Positions 24,823-33,394 of a stretch of 59,364 nucleotides of DNA are shown one piece after another. The notes below the pieces were generated by a model. The model made no database searches and was not told the DNA's origin. It saw only the letters and a program-made list of their open reading frames with translations. The translations under genes were made by a program, and so were the position numbers. Location: the NCBI GenBank assembly GCA_030041135.1, contig JASHOL010000476.1, positions 1-59,364 of the forward strand, written 5' to 3'. The DNA is from Streptosporangiaceae bacterium. GTDB taxonomy: Bacteria; Actinomycetota; Actinomycetes; Streptosporangiales; Streptosporangiaceae. Every line of letters begins with the position of its first letter. Within the stretch, counting starts at the first letter, position 1.

Positions 24823-25975
24823 CCCTGTGTCCTGCGTTATCGCTGTGGCTGGGCCGGACTTCGAGCGTGGCGGGGTGCGGCCCGGCATCACCGTAGAGGT
24901 GACACGCCACCTGGTGGTCGAGAGAATCCTCCTCCAGCGGCTGGCCGGTCAGAGGCGGCACGAGCTGGCGGCAGCGTTCGAAGGCCCAGCCGCAGCGGGG
25001 ATGGAAAGCGCAGCCCGGCGGCAGGCCGCGGAGGTCGGGCGGTGAGCCTGGGATGCCCTCAGAGCTACGCTGCGGACCATGCAGCGCGGGGAACGAGTCC
25101 AGCAAACCGCGGCTGTAGGGATGGCGCGGAGCGCGGTACAGCTCGCCGGCCGGAGCCAGCTCGGCCAGTCGGCCCGCGTACATAATGGCGATGGTGTCTG
25201 CCATCTCGATGAGCAGCGAAAGATCATGCGTGATGAAGATGACGGCGAAGCCGAGCTGGGCACGCAGCCGTCCGATCTCTGCAAGTATCTGCCGCTGGAT
25301 CACCACGTCCAGCGCGGTTGTCGGCTCGTCCATGACGATGATCTCGGGCTCGAGAGCGAGCGCAAGGGCGATCGTCACGCGCTGCCGCATACCGCCCGAC
25401 AGCTCATGGGGATAGGCCCTGCTCCGGGCCGCCGGGATGCCGACCATGCCAAGAAGGGCAGCGATGCGTTCCGCCCGGTCGTTGCGGTTCAGCCCCGGCA
25501 TGTGAGTTCGCAGCACGTCGTCGATCTGGGCGCGGACGGGCATGACTGGGTTGAGCGCGTTCATCGCGGACTGGAAGACGATGCTGAGTTCCGCCCAGCG
25601 GAACTGGCGGAGCTCATCTGCGCTCATGCCGAGCACATCGACCGGGGCGCCCGAGCGCGGGTAATAGCGCACATCGCCTGCGGTCACCTGGCCAGGCGGC
25701 CGCAGGAGGCGCGTTATCGCGTAGGCCAGCGTGGACTTGCCGGACCCCGACTCCCCAGCAAGCCCGAGCATCTCTCCCCTGCACAGCGTGAGGCTGACAT
25801 CGTCGACCGCATGCAGAGGCTCGGGCCCGCCGATGTAGTCGACGCTGAGATGGGCAACTTCCAGCGCTACGTCAGGCGTCCCGCCAGGCCGGGCGCCGGG
25901 TACGGGCGCGGCCGTGGTCGTGGCCGTGGCCGTGGCCGCACGGGGCGGCAGTGCCTCACGGGCCAGCCCGCTCAT
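24815..25975 (-). CDS. ABC transporter ATP-binding protein, Dpp/Opp D type
   Basis: A 386-residue ATPase. Walker [18 protein letters not shown]-loop [18 protein letters not shown], signature [18 protein letters not shown], Walker [17 protein letters not shown] and the H-loop [11 protein letters not shown] are all intact. The C-terminal oligopeptide-type tail has [15 protein letters not shown]. The N-terminus holds a low-complexity [11 protein letters not shown] stretch from a GTGGCC-type hexamer repeat in the DNA, which suggests the true start may lie further in. It overlaps the upstream permease gene by 4 bases (ATGA). Confidence 0.9.
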   Translation of the reverse strand: MSGLAREALPPRAATATATTTAAPVPGARPGGTPDVALEVAHLSVDYIGGPEPLHAVDDVSLTLCRGEMLGLAGESGSGKSTLAYAITRLLRPPGQVTAGDVRYYPRSGAPVDVLGMSADELRQFRWAELSIVFQSAMNALNPVMPVRAQIDDVLRTHMPGLNRNDRAERIAALLGMVGIPAARSRAYPHELSGGMRQRVTIALALALEPEIIVMDEPTTALDVVIQRQILAEIGRLRAQLGFAVIFITHDLSLLIEMADTIAIMYAGRLAELAPAGELYRAPRHPYSRGLLDSFPALHGPQRSSEGIPGSPPDLRGLPPGCAFHPRCGWAFERCRQLVPPLTGQPLEEDSLDHQVACHLYGDAGPHPATLEVRPSHSDNAGHRDG

Positions 25976-26928
25976 CGCCGCCCTGCCTTGGCCAGGGACG
26001 ACTTCGCCTGCCGCCGGGAAGTGGCGATTCCAGCAGAGCGCAGCCGCGGATTGACGAACTCGTCAATCCCGAAGTTGATCATCGATAGGCCAGCGCCGAC
26101 CAGCGCGATGCACAGGCCGGGCGGCACAAACCACCACCATGCGCCGACCTGCAGGGCGGAGTCGCTTTGCGCCCAGTAAAGCATGGTTCCCCAGCTCCAG
26201 CTCGACAGGTTTTCCAGGCCAAGGAAGGCCAGACCTGCCTCGGTCAAGATCGCGAAGACGACCGTGAACAGGAAACTCGATGCGACGATGGCGATCTCAT
26301 TCGGGAGGATCTCGCTGAAGATAATGCGCATGGTGCCCTCGCCCGCGATCCGGGCGGCTTCGACATAGTCGCGTTGGCGGATCGACAGCGTCTGCGCACG
26401 CTGCACCCTTGCTCCCCACGCCCAGCCAGTGACGCTGATCACGATGGCTACACTCAGCGCGCCCTTCCCCGGCAGGTAGCCGGCCAGGATGATCACTAGC
26501 GGCAGGGCCGGGATCACCAGGAAGATGTTGGTGAACACGGATAGAACCTCATCGGCCAGGCCGCCCAGGTAGCCGCCTAGTACACCCACGAATAGCGACA
26601 GGACGGTCGCGATGGCGCCGCCTACGAACCCGACGAACAGCGAGATGCGCGCACCGACAATGAGCTGCGCGAGCACGTCCTGGCCGGACTGGGTGGTCCC
26701 CAGCCAATGCGCGCCAGAAGGCGGCTGGAGCAAATCCTGGCTGGTCGAGCTGGGGTCGACACGGTAGATCATCGGCCCGAGGAGCGCAACCGCGATAAAG
26801 AAGACAACGATGCCGACGCCGACTGCGATCTTCGGCGAGCGCAGGGCGGTCACCCACGTAGCCCGACGCCGAGCGCGCGGGCCGGCGGGCCGAGCCGCGT
26901 CCGCGGTGAGGGTTCCGGCTGCAACCAT
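25972..26928 (-). CDS. ABC transporter permease, Dpp/Opp C type
   Basis: A 318-residue permease. After a charged N-terminus there is one span (VGVGIVVFFIAVALLGPMIY), the outside loop with HWLGTTQSGQDVLAQLIVGA typical of DppC, then five more spans. The EAA cytoplasmic loop is RDYVEAARIAGEGTMRIIFS. ATG 26928 sits one base after the stop of the B-type permease gene, which fits the tight operon; the frame open to 26967 would overlap that gene. It forms the channel with the B-type permease for import of the amino-sugar compound (inferred from the neighbouring nanE/nanK-like genes). Confidence 0.9.
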   Translation of the reverse strand: MVAAGTLTADAARPAGPRARRRATWVTALRSPKIAVGVGIVVFFIAVALLGPMIYRVDPSSTSQDLLQPPSGAHWLGTTQSGQDVLAQLIVGARISLFVGFVGGAIATVLSLFVGVLGGYLGGLADEVLSVFTNIFLVIPALPLVIILAGYLPGKGALSVAIVISVTGWAWGARVQRAQTLSIRQRDYVEAARIAGEGTMRIIFSEILPNEIAIVASSFLFTVVFAILTEAGLAFLGLENLSSWSWGTMLYWAQSDSALQVGAWWWFVPPGLCIALVGAGLSMINFGIDEFVNPRLRSAGIATSRRQAKSSLAKAGRR

Positions 26929-26929
26929 G

Positions 26930-27907
26930 TCAGCCGCCTTGCCTGGTTCGCGGGTCCAGAGCGCCATAACACAGGTCGGCGACCAGGTTCGCCGCGAGCA
27001 CCGCGAGCGTGATGACGAGGAAGACGCCCTGCATCAGCGGATAATCCTCGTTGTCGACTGCCTGGTAGAGGACGTAGCCGATGCCGGGGTAGGAGAACAC
27101 GATCTCGGTGAGGATGGCCCCGCTGACAACAAAACCGAGGGAAAGCGCGAAATCAGCGACACTGGGCAGGATGGCGTTCCGGGCAGCGTACGCAAGCATG
27201 ATCCGGCGCTCGGTGAGCCCCTCGGCCTCGGCAAGCATGATGTAGTCGTCGCCGATCGTGGTGATCATCATGTTCCGCATGCCGAGCAGCCAGCCGGCTA
27301 TCGAGGAGACCACGATGGTCGTTGCCGGCAGGATCGAGTAGTAGAACGCGCTCGCAATGAACGACCATGACCAGCCGACTGAAGTCGCCGAACTGTAGCC
27401 GCCGAATAGCGGAAACCAGTGCAGCAGTACTCCGAAGATGTAAACGATTACCAGGCCGAACCAGAAGTAGGGCACGGCTGAGAAGAACGTGGTCACCGGC
27501 ACTGTCACGTCAGCCCACGAGCCACGCCGCCAGGCCACCCCAATACCCATCAGCGTGCCGACGACGAAGCTGATCACCGTAGCGGTCCCGACCAGCCACA
27601 GCGTCCATGGCAGGCTCCGTTCGATGACCGACGCTACAGTCGCGGGATAAAAGGAGAATGAGATGCCCAGATTCCCGTGCAGTAGTTGCCCCCAGTAGGT
27701 GAGGTACTGGGACCAAAGCGAGGCGTGGCTGAGGCCGAACAGCGCAGAGATCGAGTGCACTGCGGCGGGGCTGACCCGGCCTCTAAAGTTCGCGATGAGG
27801 ATCTGGGCGGGGTTGCCCGGCATGAGGTGCGGTACCAGAAAGTTGATGGTGATGGCGACGACCGCGGTCAGCAGGTAGAAACCGAGCCTGCGCATCACAT
27901 ACCTCAT
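26930..27907 (-). CDS. ABC transporter permease, Dpp/Opp B type
   Basis: A 325-residue permease with six spans: the N-terminal span FYLLTAVVAITINFLVPHLM with the typical PGNPAQI motif after it, a large outside loop (SLWSQYLTYWGQLLHGNLGI), and five C-terminal spans. The EAA loop is DDYIMLAEAEGLTERRIML. The family keeps GIGYVLYQAVDNEDYPLMQG near the end, and so does this protein. Its ATG overlaps the stop of the epimerase gene by 4 bases (ATGA), tying transport and metabolism into a single transcript. Confidence 0.9.
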   Translation of the reverse strand: MRYVMRRLGFYLLTAVVAITINFLVPHLMPGNPAQILIANFRGRVSPAAVHSISALFGLSHASLWSQYLTYWGQLLHGNLGISFSFYPATVASVIERSLPWTLWLVGTATVISFVVGTLMGIGVAWRRGSWADVTVPVTTFFSAVPYFWFGLVIVYIFGVLLHWFPLFGGYSSATSVGWSWSFIASAFYYSILPATTIVVSSIAGWLLGMRNMMITTIGDDYIMLAEAEGLTERRIMLAYAARNAILPSVADFALSLGFVVSGAILTEIVFSYPGIGYVLYQAVDNEDYPLMQGVFLVITLAVLAANLVADLCYGALDPRTRQGG

Positions 27908-28767
27908 GGCCCCGCCTCCCCCCGTGTGGCGGGCTGCCCGTCGCCGGCCCGGCTCGCGGCAGCGGTCCCGGAGCGTGGCATCCTCCGCACGACACCGCGA
28001 GGGCCGGCTCCGTCCGCCGGTCTGAGGTAGCCGGGCCCGGAGCTGTCGTCATCATGGTCATCGATCGCCTGCACGAACCTGGCCGTGAGCCAGGCCGGGC
28101 TGGTGATCGCTTTGCCGATGACCACGCACCAGGCGCCGCTATCAATCGCCGCGCGCGCTTGGCCGGGCGAGGTGATGCCGCCCTCGGCGATCACCGGGAC
28201 GTCGAGTGTGGCGGCCAGCGCTGTCACGACCTCCAGCGCCGGCCCTTCAGGTGGGGGCGGATTGCTCCCATCAGCTCCGTCGTAGCTGACCAATCCAACG
28301 AGAGTGGTGGCAACCGCGTCTGCGCCGCGCTCGACGGCCGCAATACCGTCCGAGACTGATGCCACGTCGGCGAGCACGAGCGCCCCCAGCTCGGCGTGCA
28401 GGCACTGTATGACCTCGCCCAGTTCCCGCTGGTCGGGCCGTGGCCGGGCGGTCCCGTCTATAGCAACGATGTCGGCCCCGGCCTGTACTACGGCTCGCGC
28501 ATGCCGAAGAGTGGGGGTGATGTAGACCCCATCCGCTCCGGCCTTCCAGAGCCCGATCAGCGGGACGTCGACCGTTCTCTTTACCGCCGTGATATGCGCC
28601 GGCGAGTCAACTCGCACGCCTGCAGCCCCGGCAGCGACGACCGACGCCGCCATCTGGGCGATGACTGAGGCCCGGCGCAGGGGACTGCCCGGTGGAGCCT
28701 GGCAGGAGACAACGACTCGGTGCCGCACCTGTGCCAGGACATCGCTGGCGTTACGGGCTTCTGCCAT
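27904..28767 (-). CDS. nanE: N-acetylmannosamine-6-phosphate 2-epimerase-like protein
   Basis: A TIM-barrel epimerase that converts ManNAc-6-P to GlcNAc-6-P. Family motifs: VVVSCQAPPGSPLRRASVIA (NanE proteins start with a similar CQAP/SCQA stretch), AAGAAGVRVDSPAHITAVKR, VPLIGLWK with the catalytic Lys, DIVAIDGTARPRP, VLADVAS and VPVIAEGGITSP with the catalytic Glu. About 230 residues are the barrel; a 50-residue, Arg/Gly-rich tail follows that other family members lack. ATG 28767 with GGGGAT upstream is preferred to an open frame up to 28848. It lies between the kinase and permease genes, overlapping the latter by 4 bases. Confidence 0.85.
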   Translation of the reverse strand: MAEARNASDVLAQVRHRVVVSCQAPPGSPLRRASVIAQMAASVVAAGAAGVRVDSPAHITAVKRTVDVPLIGLWKAGADGVYITPTLRHARAVVQAGADIVAIDGTARPRPDQRELGEVIQCLHAELGALVLADVASVSDGIAAVERGADAVATTLVGLVSYDGADGSNPPPPEGPALEVVTALAATLDVPVIAEGGITSPGQARAAIDSGAWCVVIGKAITSPAWLTARFVQAIDDHDDDSSGPGYLRPADGAGPRGVVRRMPRSGTAAASRAGDGQPATRGEAGP

Positions 28768-28771
28768 CTGC

Positions 28772-29728
28772 TTATCCCCTATCTGCTGCCTGGCCACTGA
28801 GCCGGCGCGCCGCGATGCCGGCCCCCACGACTCCGATGTTGTCGCCAAGGCGGCTCACCCGGACTGGCACGCTGGCCGGGCCAGGCAGTGCCTCACCCCG
28901 CAGGACTGAGGTAAGAGGGTCGAGCAGCAGCGGCCCGAGCCCGATCACGCCGCCGGCGAGGATGACAACGTCCGGGTCGAGGACATTGCACAGGCCGCCG
29001 ATCGCACGGCCCAGCGCGGTGCCGGCCGTGCGGATCACGGCAGTGGCAGTGGCGTCGCCCGCGCGGCTGGCCCGACCGACTGCGGGCAGCGCAGGCACGC
29101 TGGCCAAACCCGCGGCCGACGCGTAGCTTGAGGCGATGGCAGGCCCGGAAGCGAGGGCCTCGAGATGGCCGGCGCGACCGCAGGAGCAGATGCGCGCACC
29201 ATCCTCATCGTCGATCTGAACGGGGATGTGGCCGATCGCACCCGCAGTTCCGGTCCGACCGCGGCGCAGCCGGCCTTCCGCCACGATCGCGCCGCCGACG
29301 CCGGTTCCGACGGCTACGAGCAGCGCACTCTGAGCGCCCTGTGCGGCGCCGCAGCAGACCTCGGCCAGCGCCATAGCGTGGACGTCGTTCTCGACCGCAG
29401 TTGGCAGCCCGGTGAGCTGCGCCAGCCGCGGCCCGATCGGCACACCGGTCCAGTCCTTGATCGTATCCACTGCCGACCTGATGGAACCGGTGTCAGGGTC
29501 CACTACCCCCGCTGTCGCGACGCCCAGCGCCGCAGGGCGAATGCCGGCACTGATCGCGCTTTCTCGAACGGAGCTGACCAACTGAGCAGCCGCGTCAATC
29601 ATTGCGTCCGGACCCTCACGGGCCGGGCTGGCTTTATCCGCACGGGCGGTCACCTGGCCCGCCGGACCGACCAGCGCGGCCGCGAGCTTCGACCCGCCAA
29701 TGTCCAGGCCGATCACAACTGCCGTCAT
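28772..29728 (-). CDS. nanK: ROK-family sugar kinase, probable N-acetylmannosamine kinase
   Basis: A 318-residue kinase expected to phosphorylate ManNAc (or a similar amino sugar) with ATP. The ATP-binding motif is VIGLDIGGSKLAAALVG; the sugar-binding ENDVHAMALAE and the second phosphate motif LLVAVGTGVGGAIV are clear. The ROK zinc site shows HIPVQ followed by CSCGRAGHLEALASGPAI, where the third cysteine of the canonical CxCGxxGC is His. The call as NanK depends on the adjacent nanE-like gene; a glucokinase-type substrate is not excluded. It ends 4 bases before the epimerase ATG and begins with a 4-base overlap with the regulator gene. Confidence 0.83.
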   Translation of the reverse strand: MTAVVIGLDIGGSKLAAALVGPAGQVTARADKASPAREGPDAMIDAAAQLVSSVRESAISAGIRPAALGVATAGVVDPDTGSIRSAVDTIKDWTGVPIGPRLAQLTGLPTAVENDVHAMALAEVCCGAAQGAQSALLVAVGTGVGGAIVAEGRLRRGRTGTAGAIGHIPVQIDDEDGARICSCGRAGHLEALASGPAIASSYASAAGLASVPALPAVGRASRAGDATATAVIRTAGTALGRAIGGLCNVLDPDVVILAGGVIGLGPLLLDPLTSVLRGEALPGPASVPVRVSRLGDNIGVVGAGIAARRLSGQAADRG

Positions 29729-30447
29729 CGGCCTGGCCCGCGCCGGTCGACCGCGACACGGTAGTCGTAGCGATCGGCTCGATAGATCGAGCGCGCCCGC
29801 TCGACTGGACGGCCGGCCCGGTCGAGGCTGACGCGCTCCACCAGCAGCGCAGGCGACACCGGGGCAACGCCCAGCAGGCCCGCCTCCTCCTGGTCCAGCA
29901 CGGTCGCCCTAATCCGCTGCTCAGCGTGTGTGATCCGGATCCGGTAGCTGCTTTCTAGCAGGTCATAGAGCGACCCGGTGAGCACCTCGTGCAACATCCC
30001 AGGCACCAGCGCGGCGGGTAGCTCAACGGCTTCCAGGCAGATGGGCACGCCGTCTGCCAGCCGCACCCGCCGCAGGAATATCACGGGGTCTGCCGGGCTG
30101 ATCTTCAGATCGCTGCCCGCCGCCGCGCCAGCCGGCCGTTCAGCACTCGCCAGTACTTTGGTGGCAGGCTTCATGCCACGAGCCCGCATGTCCTCGGTGA
30201 ACGATGTCAGCGCCAGTGACTTGGAGACCCAGGGCTGCCGCACGAATGTGCCGCGCCCCTGCACCCGGTAGACGAACCCCTGGTCCGCGAGTTCCTCTAC
30301 GGCCATGCGGGCTGTCATCCGGCTGACCCCGAACTCGGCCGCCAGATCCCGCTCGGACGGCAGCGGCAGCTCCCGGCGCGGGTCTTGCTCGATCAGTCCC
30401 AGGAGCGCGGACCTGAGCTGCTCGTGCTTGGTCTCAGCGCGGCTCAA
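29725..30447 (-). CDS. GntR-family regulator of HutC/UTRA (DasR-like) type
   Basis: A 240-residue regulator. The wHTH is PLPSERDLAAEFGVSRMTAR with MAVEELADQGFVYRVQGRGT; the UTRA ligand domain includes VIFLRRVRLADGVPICLEAV and ITHAEQRIRATVLDQEEAGL. Proteins of this class (DasR, NagR) bind amino-sugar phosphates, so GlcNAc-6-P or ManNAc-6-P is a likely effector. A TTG at 30447 with AGGAGG exactly 8 bases upstream is the best start; a GTG at 30456 overlaps that ribosome binding site. Two DasR-like operators lie upstream. It heads the seven-gene minus-strand operon and probably controls both arms. Confidence 0.88.
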   Translation of the reverse strand: MSRAETKHEQLRSALLGLIEQDPRRELPLPSERDLAAEFGVSRMTARMAVEELADQGFVYRVQGRGTFVRQPWVSKSLALTSFTEDMRARGMKPATKVLASAERPAGAAAGSDLKISPADPVIFLRRVRLADGVPICLEAVELPAALVPGMLHEVLTGSLYDLLESSYRIRITHAEQRIRATVLDQEEAGLLGVAPVSPALLVERVSLDRAGRPVERARSIYRADRYDYRVAVDRRGPGR

Positions 30448-30488
30448 CTGGCCCACCTCCTGCCCGCTAATACGACCTCGAAGCCGTG

Positions 30489-30504
30489 AGAAGTCTAGAC
30501 CACC
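30489..30504. promoter_or_regulatory. DasR-like operator, site 1
   Basis: AGAAGTCTAGACCACC matches 12 of 16 positions of the DasR responsive element ACTGGTCTAGACCACT, with the right half intact. It sits 42 bases before the GntR gene start. Confidence 0.5.
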
Positions 30505-30664
30505 TAAGGAAGATCCTCAACGGACTCGACAAGTGCCGTCCAGAGATGAGAACCTCAGCGACAGCAACTGGCCCAACTAGCTGCGGTAGCGGCGGCGAGC
30601 GGTGAGTTCAACGCTGATCAGGTCGCCTACTTGACACGACATGAGCCTGCTGCTAGAAGATACA

Positions 30665-30680
30665 ACTGTCCTAGACCACT
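30665..30680. promoter_or_regulatory. DasR-like operator, site 2
   Basis: ACTGTCCTAGACCACT matches 14 of 16 positions of the DasR responsive element. It ends 18 bases before the ATG of the DUF4434 gene, where a bound repressor would block the plus-strand operon. Confidence 0.6.
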
Positions 30681-30698
30681 AGTACGGATGGGAAGCAG

Positions 30699-31670
30699 AT
30701 GCCGCTGCCGATCACCGGTACCTTCATCGATGAGGTCACCCACGACATCCCCGCGCACAACTGGGGGCGGGCGGAGTGGGAGCGAGAATTCGACACCTTT
30801 GTCAGCGCAGGGCTGGATACGGTGATCCTCATCCGGGCCGGCTGGGGCGAGCGGCTCTCGTTCCCTTCTGCCACCATTGCCCGTCGCGTGGCGGTCTTGC
30901 CGGTTTACGCCGACATGCCAGAACTATTCCTCCAGCTCGCCGACCAACGTAACCTGGCGTTCTACTTCGGCCTGTACGACTCCGGCTATTACTGGCATCG
31001 GCACGACTGGGGGACCGAGGTAGCGCTCAACCGCGAGTTCGCCCGCGAGGTCTGGGACCGCTACGGTTCGCATTCGTCGTTCCGAGGCTGGTACCTCCCG
31101 CACGAGACAGCCGACACCAGCGTCCGGATTATCGACATCAACGCCGCCCTGGCCGAGCATGTGCGGTCCGTCGCCGACCTACCGGTGCTGATCTCGCCAT
31201 ACTGGCACGGGCGCGTCGACCACGGCGAGGCACCTGACCAGCGAGGCCGGACCGCCGCCCTGAGCGTCGACGAGCATGCGGCACAGTGGGATGAGATCTT
31301 CAGCCGGCTCAGTGGCCTGGTATCGCACTGCGCGTTCCAGGACGGAACGGCCTACGAGGCCGACCTGCCGGACTTCTGGCGAGCCGCCAAAGAGGTGGCA
31401 GGCCGTCATTCGATCGAGTTGTGGGCCAACGTGGAAACCTTCGACCGCGACATGCCAATCGACTTCCCGCCAATTGAGTGGCGCAAGCTGGTGAACAAGC
31501 TGCAGGCAGCCGAGCAGCACGTCAGCAAGGCCATCACCTTCGAGTTCTCCCATTTTCTCAGCCCGCACTCAATGTGGCCCTCGGCCCGCACCTTGTTCGA
31601 CCGTTACCAGGAGTACCGCTCCGGAGACGTTCGCTCCCTCAGTCAGCAGGCCGCAGTCACGAGCCCCTGA
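30699..31670 (+). CDS. DUF4434-family TIM-barrel protein, possible glycoside-active enzyme
   Basis: A 323-residue protein with no signal peptide. The opening ITGTFIDEVTHDIPAHNWGR matches the DUF4434 family, whose members look like (beta/alpha)8 glycosidases. Candidate active-site residues are Asp and Glu in the strand ends: YFGLYDSGYYWHRHDW, GWYLPHETADTSV and IELWANVETFDRD (Glu). The start at ATG 30699 follows GGGAAGCAG. It is the first gene of the plus-strand arm, directly after a DasR-like operator, with the binding protein and acetyltransferase next. It probably acts in the cytosol on the imported amino-sugar compound, for example by cleaving it; this is inferred from context. Confidence 0.65.
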   Translation: MPLPITGTFIDEVTHDIPAHNWGRAEWEREFDTFVSAGLDTVILIRAGWGERLSFPSATIARRVAVLPVYADMPELFLQLADQRNLAFYFGLYDSGYYWHRHDWGTEVALNREFAREVWDRYGSHSSFRGWYLPHETADTSVRIIDINAALAEHVRSVADLPVLISPYWHGRVDHGEAPDQRGRTAALSVDEHAAQWDEIFSRLSGLVSHCAFQDGTAYEADLPDFWRAAKEVAGRHSIELWANVETFDRDMPIDFPPIEWRKLVNKLQAAEQHVSKAITFEFSHFLSPHSMWPSARTLFDRYQEYRSGDVRSLSQQAAVTSP

Positions 31671-31732
31671 GGCTTTCGTGGCGCCAAGCTCCTGGGCAGG
31701 CAGTGAACGCCGGGAAGCAGAAAGGCACGACG

Positions 31733-33394
31733 ATGCGCAGCCCCCGTTTGCTGGCGGCCACTATCTCGATTGCGCTTCTTGCCCTGGCTGCTGCCGGCTG
31801 CGCCGGCGGCAGTCCGGCGGTATCAGGCGGCCAGTCAGGCAACGTGCTCACCTATGCCGACGATCCAGTTGGCAGCGTGAGTGACAACTTCAACCCGTTC
31901 TCGCCGAACAACGCGCTGTCGCTGCTCGACGCACAGTTCATCTACGACCCGCTATTGCAGTGGGACCTGCTGAAGAACAATACCTCCTACCCGTGGCTCG
32001 CTACCGGCTATCAATGGTCCGACGGCGGCAAGACTCTCACATTCACACTGAGGCACGGAGTTACGTGGTCTGACGGCAAGCCATTTACCAGTGCGGACGT
32101 GGTTTTCACCTTCGACCTGATGCAAAAGTATCCGGCGCTCAACACCAACGGCGTCATCTACTCAAGCGTCAGCGCACTAAACCCGACCACGGTGCAGTTC
32201 CATTTCGCCCAAGCCGAGTACGCCGAACTGTACTACCTCAGCTCTCAGGTCATCGTGCCCGAACATATCTGGGCCGCCATCAAGAACCCGCAGACCTACA
32301 CCGACCCGAACCCCGTGGGAACAGGCCCGTACCTGCTGAAGTCATTCTCGCCACAGCAGGTGACCCTTGTACGAAACCCCCATTTCTGGATGCCCGGCAA
32401 GCCGGAAGTGGCCGAGGTGCGCCTGCCCGCCCTGGAATCCAACACCACTGGCGGATTGCTCGCCGCTACCGGTCAGCTCCAGTGGGGCGGCTTCTTCATC
32501 CCGGACATCCAGAGTTCCTTCATCGACAAGGATCCATCCGAATTTCACGATTGGTTCCCGGCGCAGTCCTCGCTGGTTGTCATGATCCTCAACCTCGCTA
32601 AGTATCCGTTCAACCAGCTGCCCGTGCGTGAGGCGATCAGCGACGCTCTCAATCGCAGCCAGATCGTCAGCATCGGCGAGCAGAACGAAGCACCGATGGA
32701 CCCGACGCCAACCGGGCTGCTGCTACCGGCCCAGCAAAGCTACCTCAGCCCCCAGTACGCCAGCCTGCACTACTCGGTTAACGACGCGGCCGCCAACGCG
32801 CTCCTCAACGATGCAGGCTTCAAGATGGGATCGGGTGGCGTGCGCCGCGCTCCTAACGGGCAGCCCATGTCTTTCACCCTCACCCTGCCTGCCAGCTACA
32901 GCGACTGGATGGCGGGCAGCCAGGTCGTCGTCGAGAGCTTGCGCCAGATAGGTATCCAGGTCACCGTCCGCGGCGTGGCCGTCTCCCTCTACACCTCCGC
33001 GATCGCAGACGGCTCCTACCAGATGTCCTACGACTTCACCAGCGTAGGGCCCATCCCCTACTACGACTACTCGCTTCTCAACACGACCGGGTACGCGCCA
33101 GACGGTCAGTCGACCAGCACCGACCCGGAGCGGTGGGACGATCCCGACACCACCCGCGCACTCAACGCTTTCGCGTCGACCGACTCGCCCGCAGCGCAGC
33201 TGCAAGCGATCGAGACGCTTGAGAACATACAGGTCACCCAGGTCCCAGAGATACCGCTCTTCTACAACGGCGTCCAGGCCGAGTGGAGCACCGCGCAGTT
33301 CACGGGCTTCCCGTCGCCGCAGAACCCGTATGCATGGCCCGCGTACGGGCCGGAAAACGAAATCGTCGTCGTGCGGCTGACCCCGCGTGCCTAA
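31733..33394 (+). CDS. Solute-binding lipoprotein, family 5 (Dpp/Opp type)
   Basis: A 553-residue substrate-binding protein anchored to the outer face of the membrane. The signal peptide is MRSPRLLAATISIALLALAA with the lipobox ending AAAGC, Cys at about residue 24. Family motifs: YPWLATGYQWSDGGKTLTFT, LRHGVTWSDGKPFTSADVVF, NPVGTGPYLLKSF and PVREAISDALNRSQI. ATG 31733 has AAAGG 8 bases upstream. The rest of the importer (two permeases, two ATPases) is encoded in the opposite arm. Family 5 proteins carry peptides, but also sialic acid in some bacteria, so an amino-sugar ligand is plausible here. Confidence 0.9.
   Translation: MRSPRLLAATISIALLALAAAGCAGGSPAVSGGQSGNVLTYADDPVGSVSDNFNPFSPNNALSLLDAQFIYDPLLQWDLLKNNTSYPWLATGYQWSDGGKTLTFTLRHGVTWSDGKPFTSADVVFTFDLMQKYPALNTNGVIYSSVSALNPTTVQFHFAQAEYAELYYLSSQVIVPEHIWAAIKNPQTYTDPNPVGTGPYLLKSFSPQQVTLVRNPHFWMPGKPEVAEVRLPALESNTTGGLLAATGQLQWGGFFIPDIQSSFIDKDPSEFHDWFPAQSSLVVMILNLAKYPFNQLPVREAISDALNRSQIVSIGEQNEAPMDPTPTGLLLPAQQSYLSPQYASLHYSVNDAAANALLNDAGFKMGSGGVRRAPNGQPMSFTLTLPASYSDWMAGSQVVVESLRQIGIQVTVRGVAVSLYTSAIADGSYQMSYDFTSVGPIPYYDYSLLNTTGYAPDGQSTSTDPERWDDPDTTRALNAFASTDSPAAQLQAIETLENIQVTQVPEIPLFYNGVQAEWSTAQFTGFPSPQNPYAWPAYGPENEIVVVRLTPRA

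Noticed and set aside
25905-25945. GTGGCC-like hexamer repeat considered as a regulatory or satellite repeat
   Set aside because: It lies inside the start of the D-type ATPase gene and encodes a simple Ala-Thr stretch; ordinary low-complexity coding sequence.
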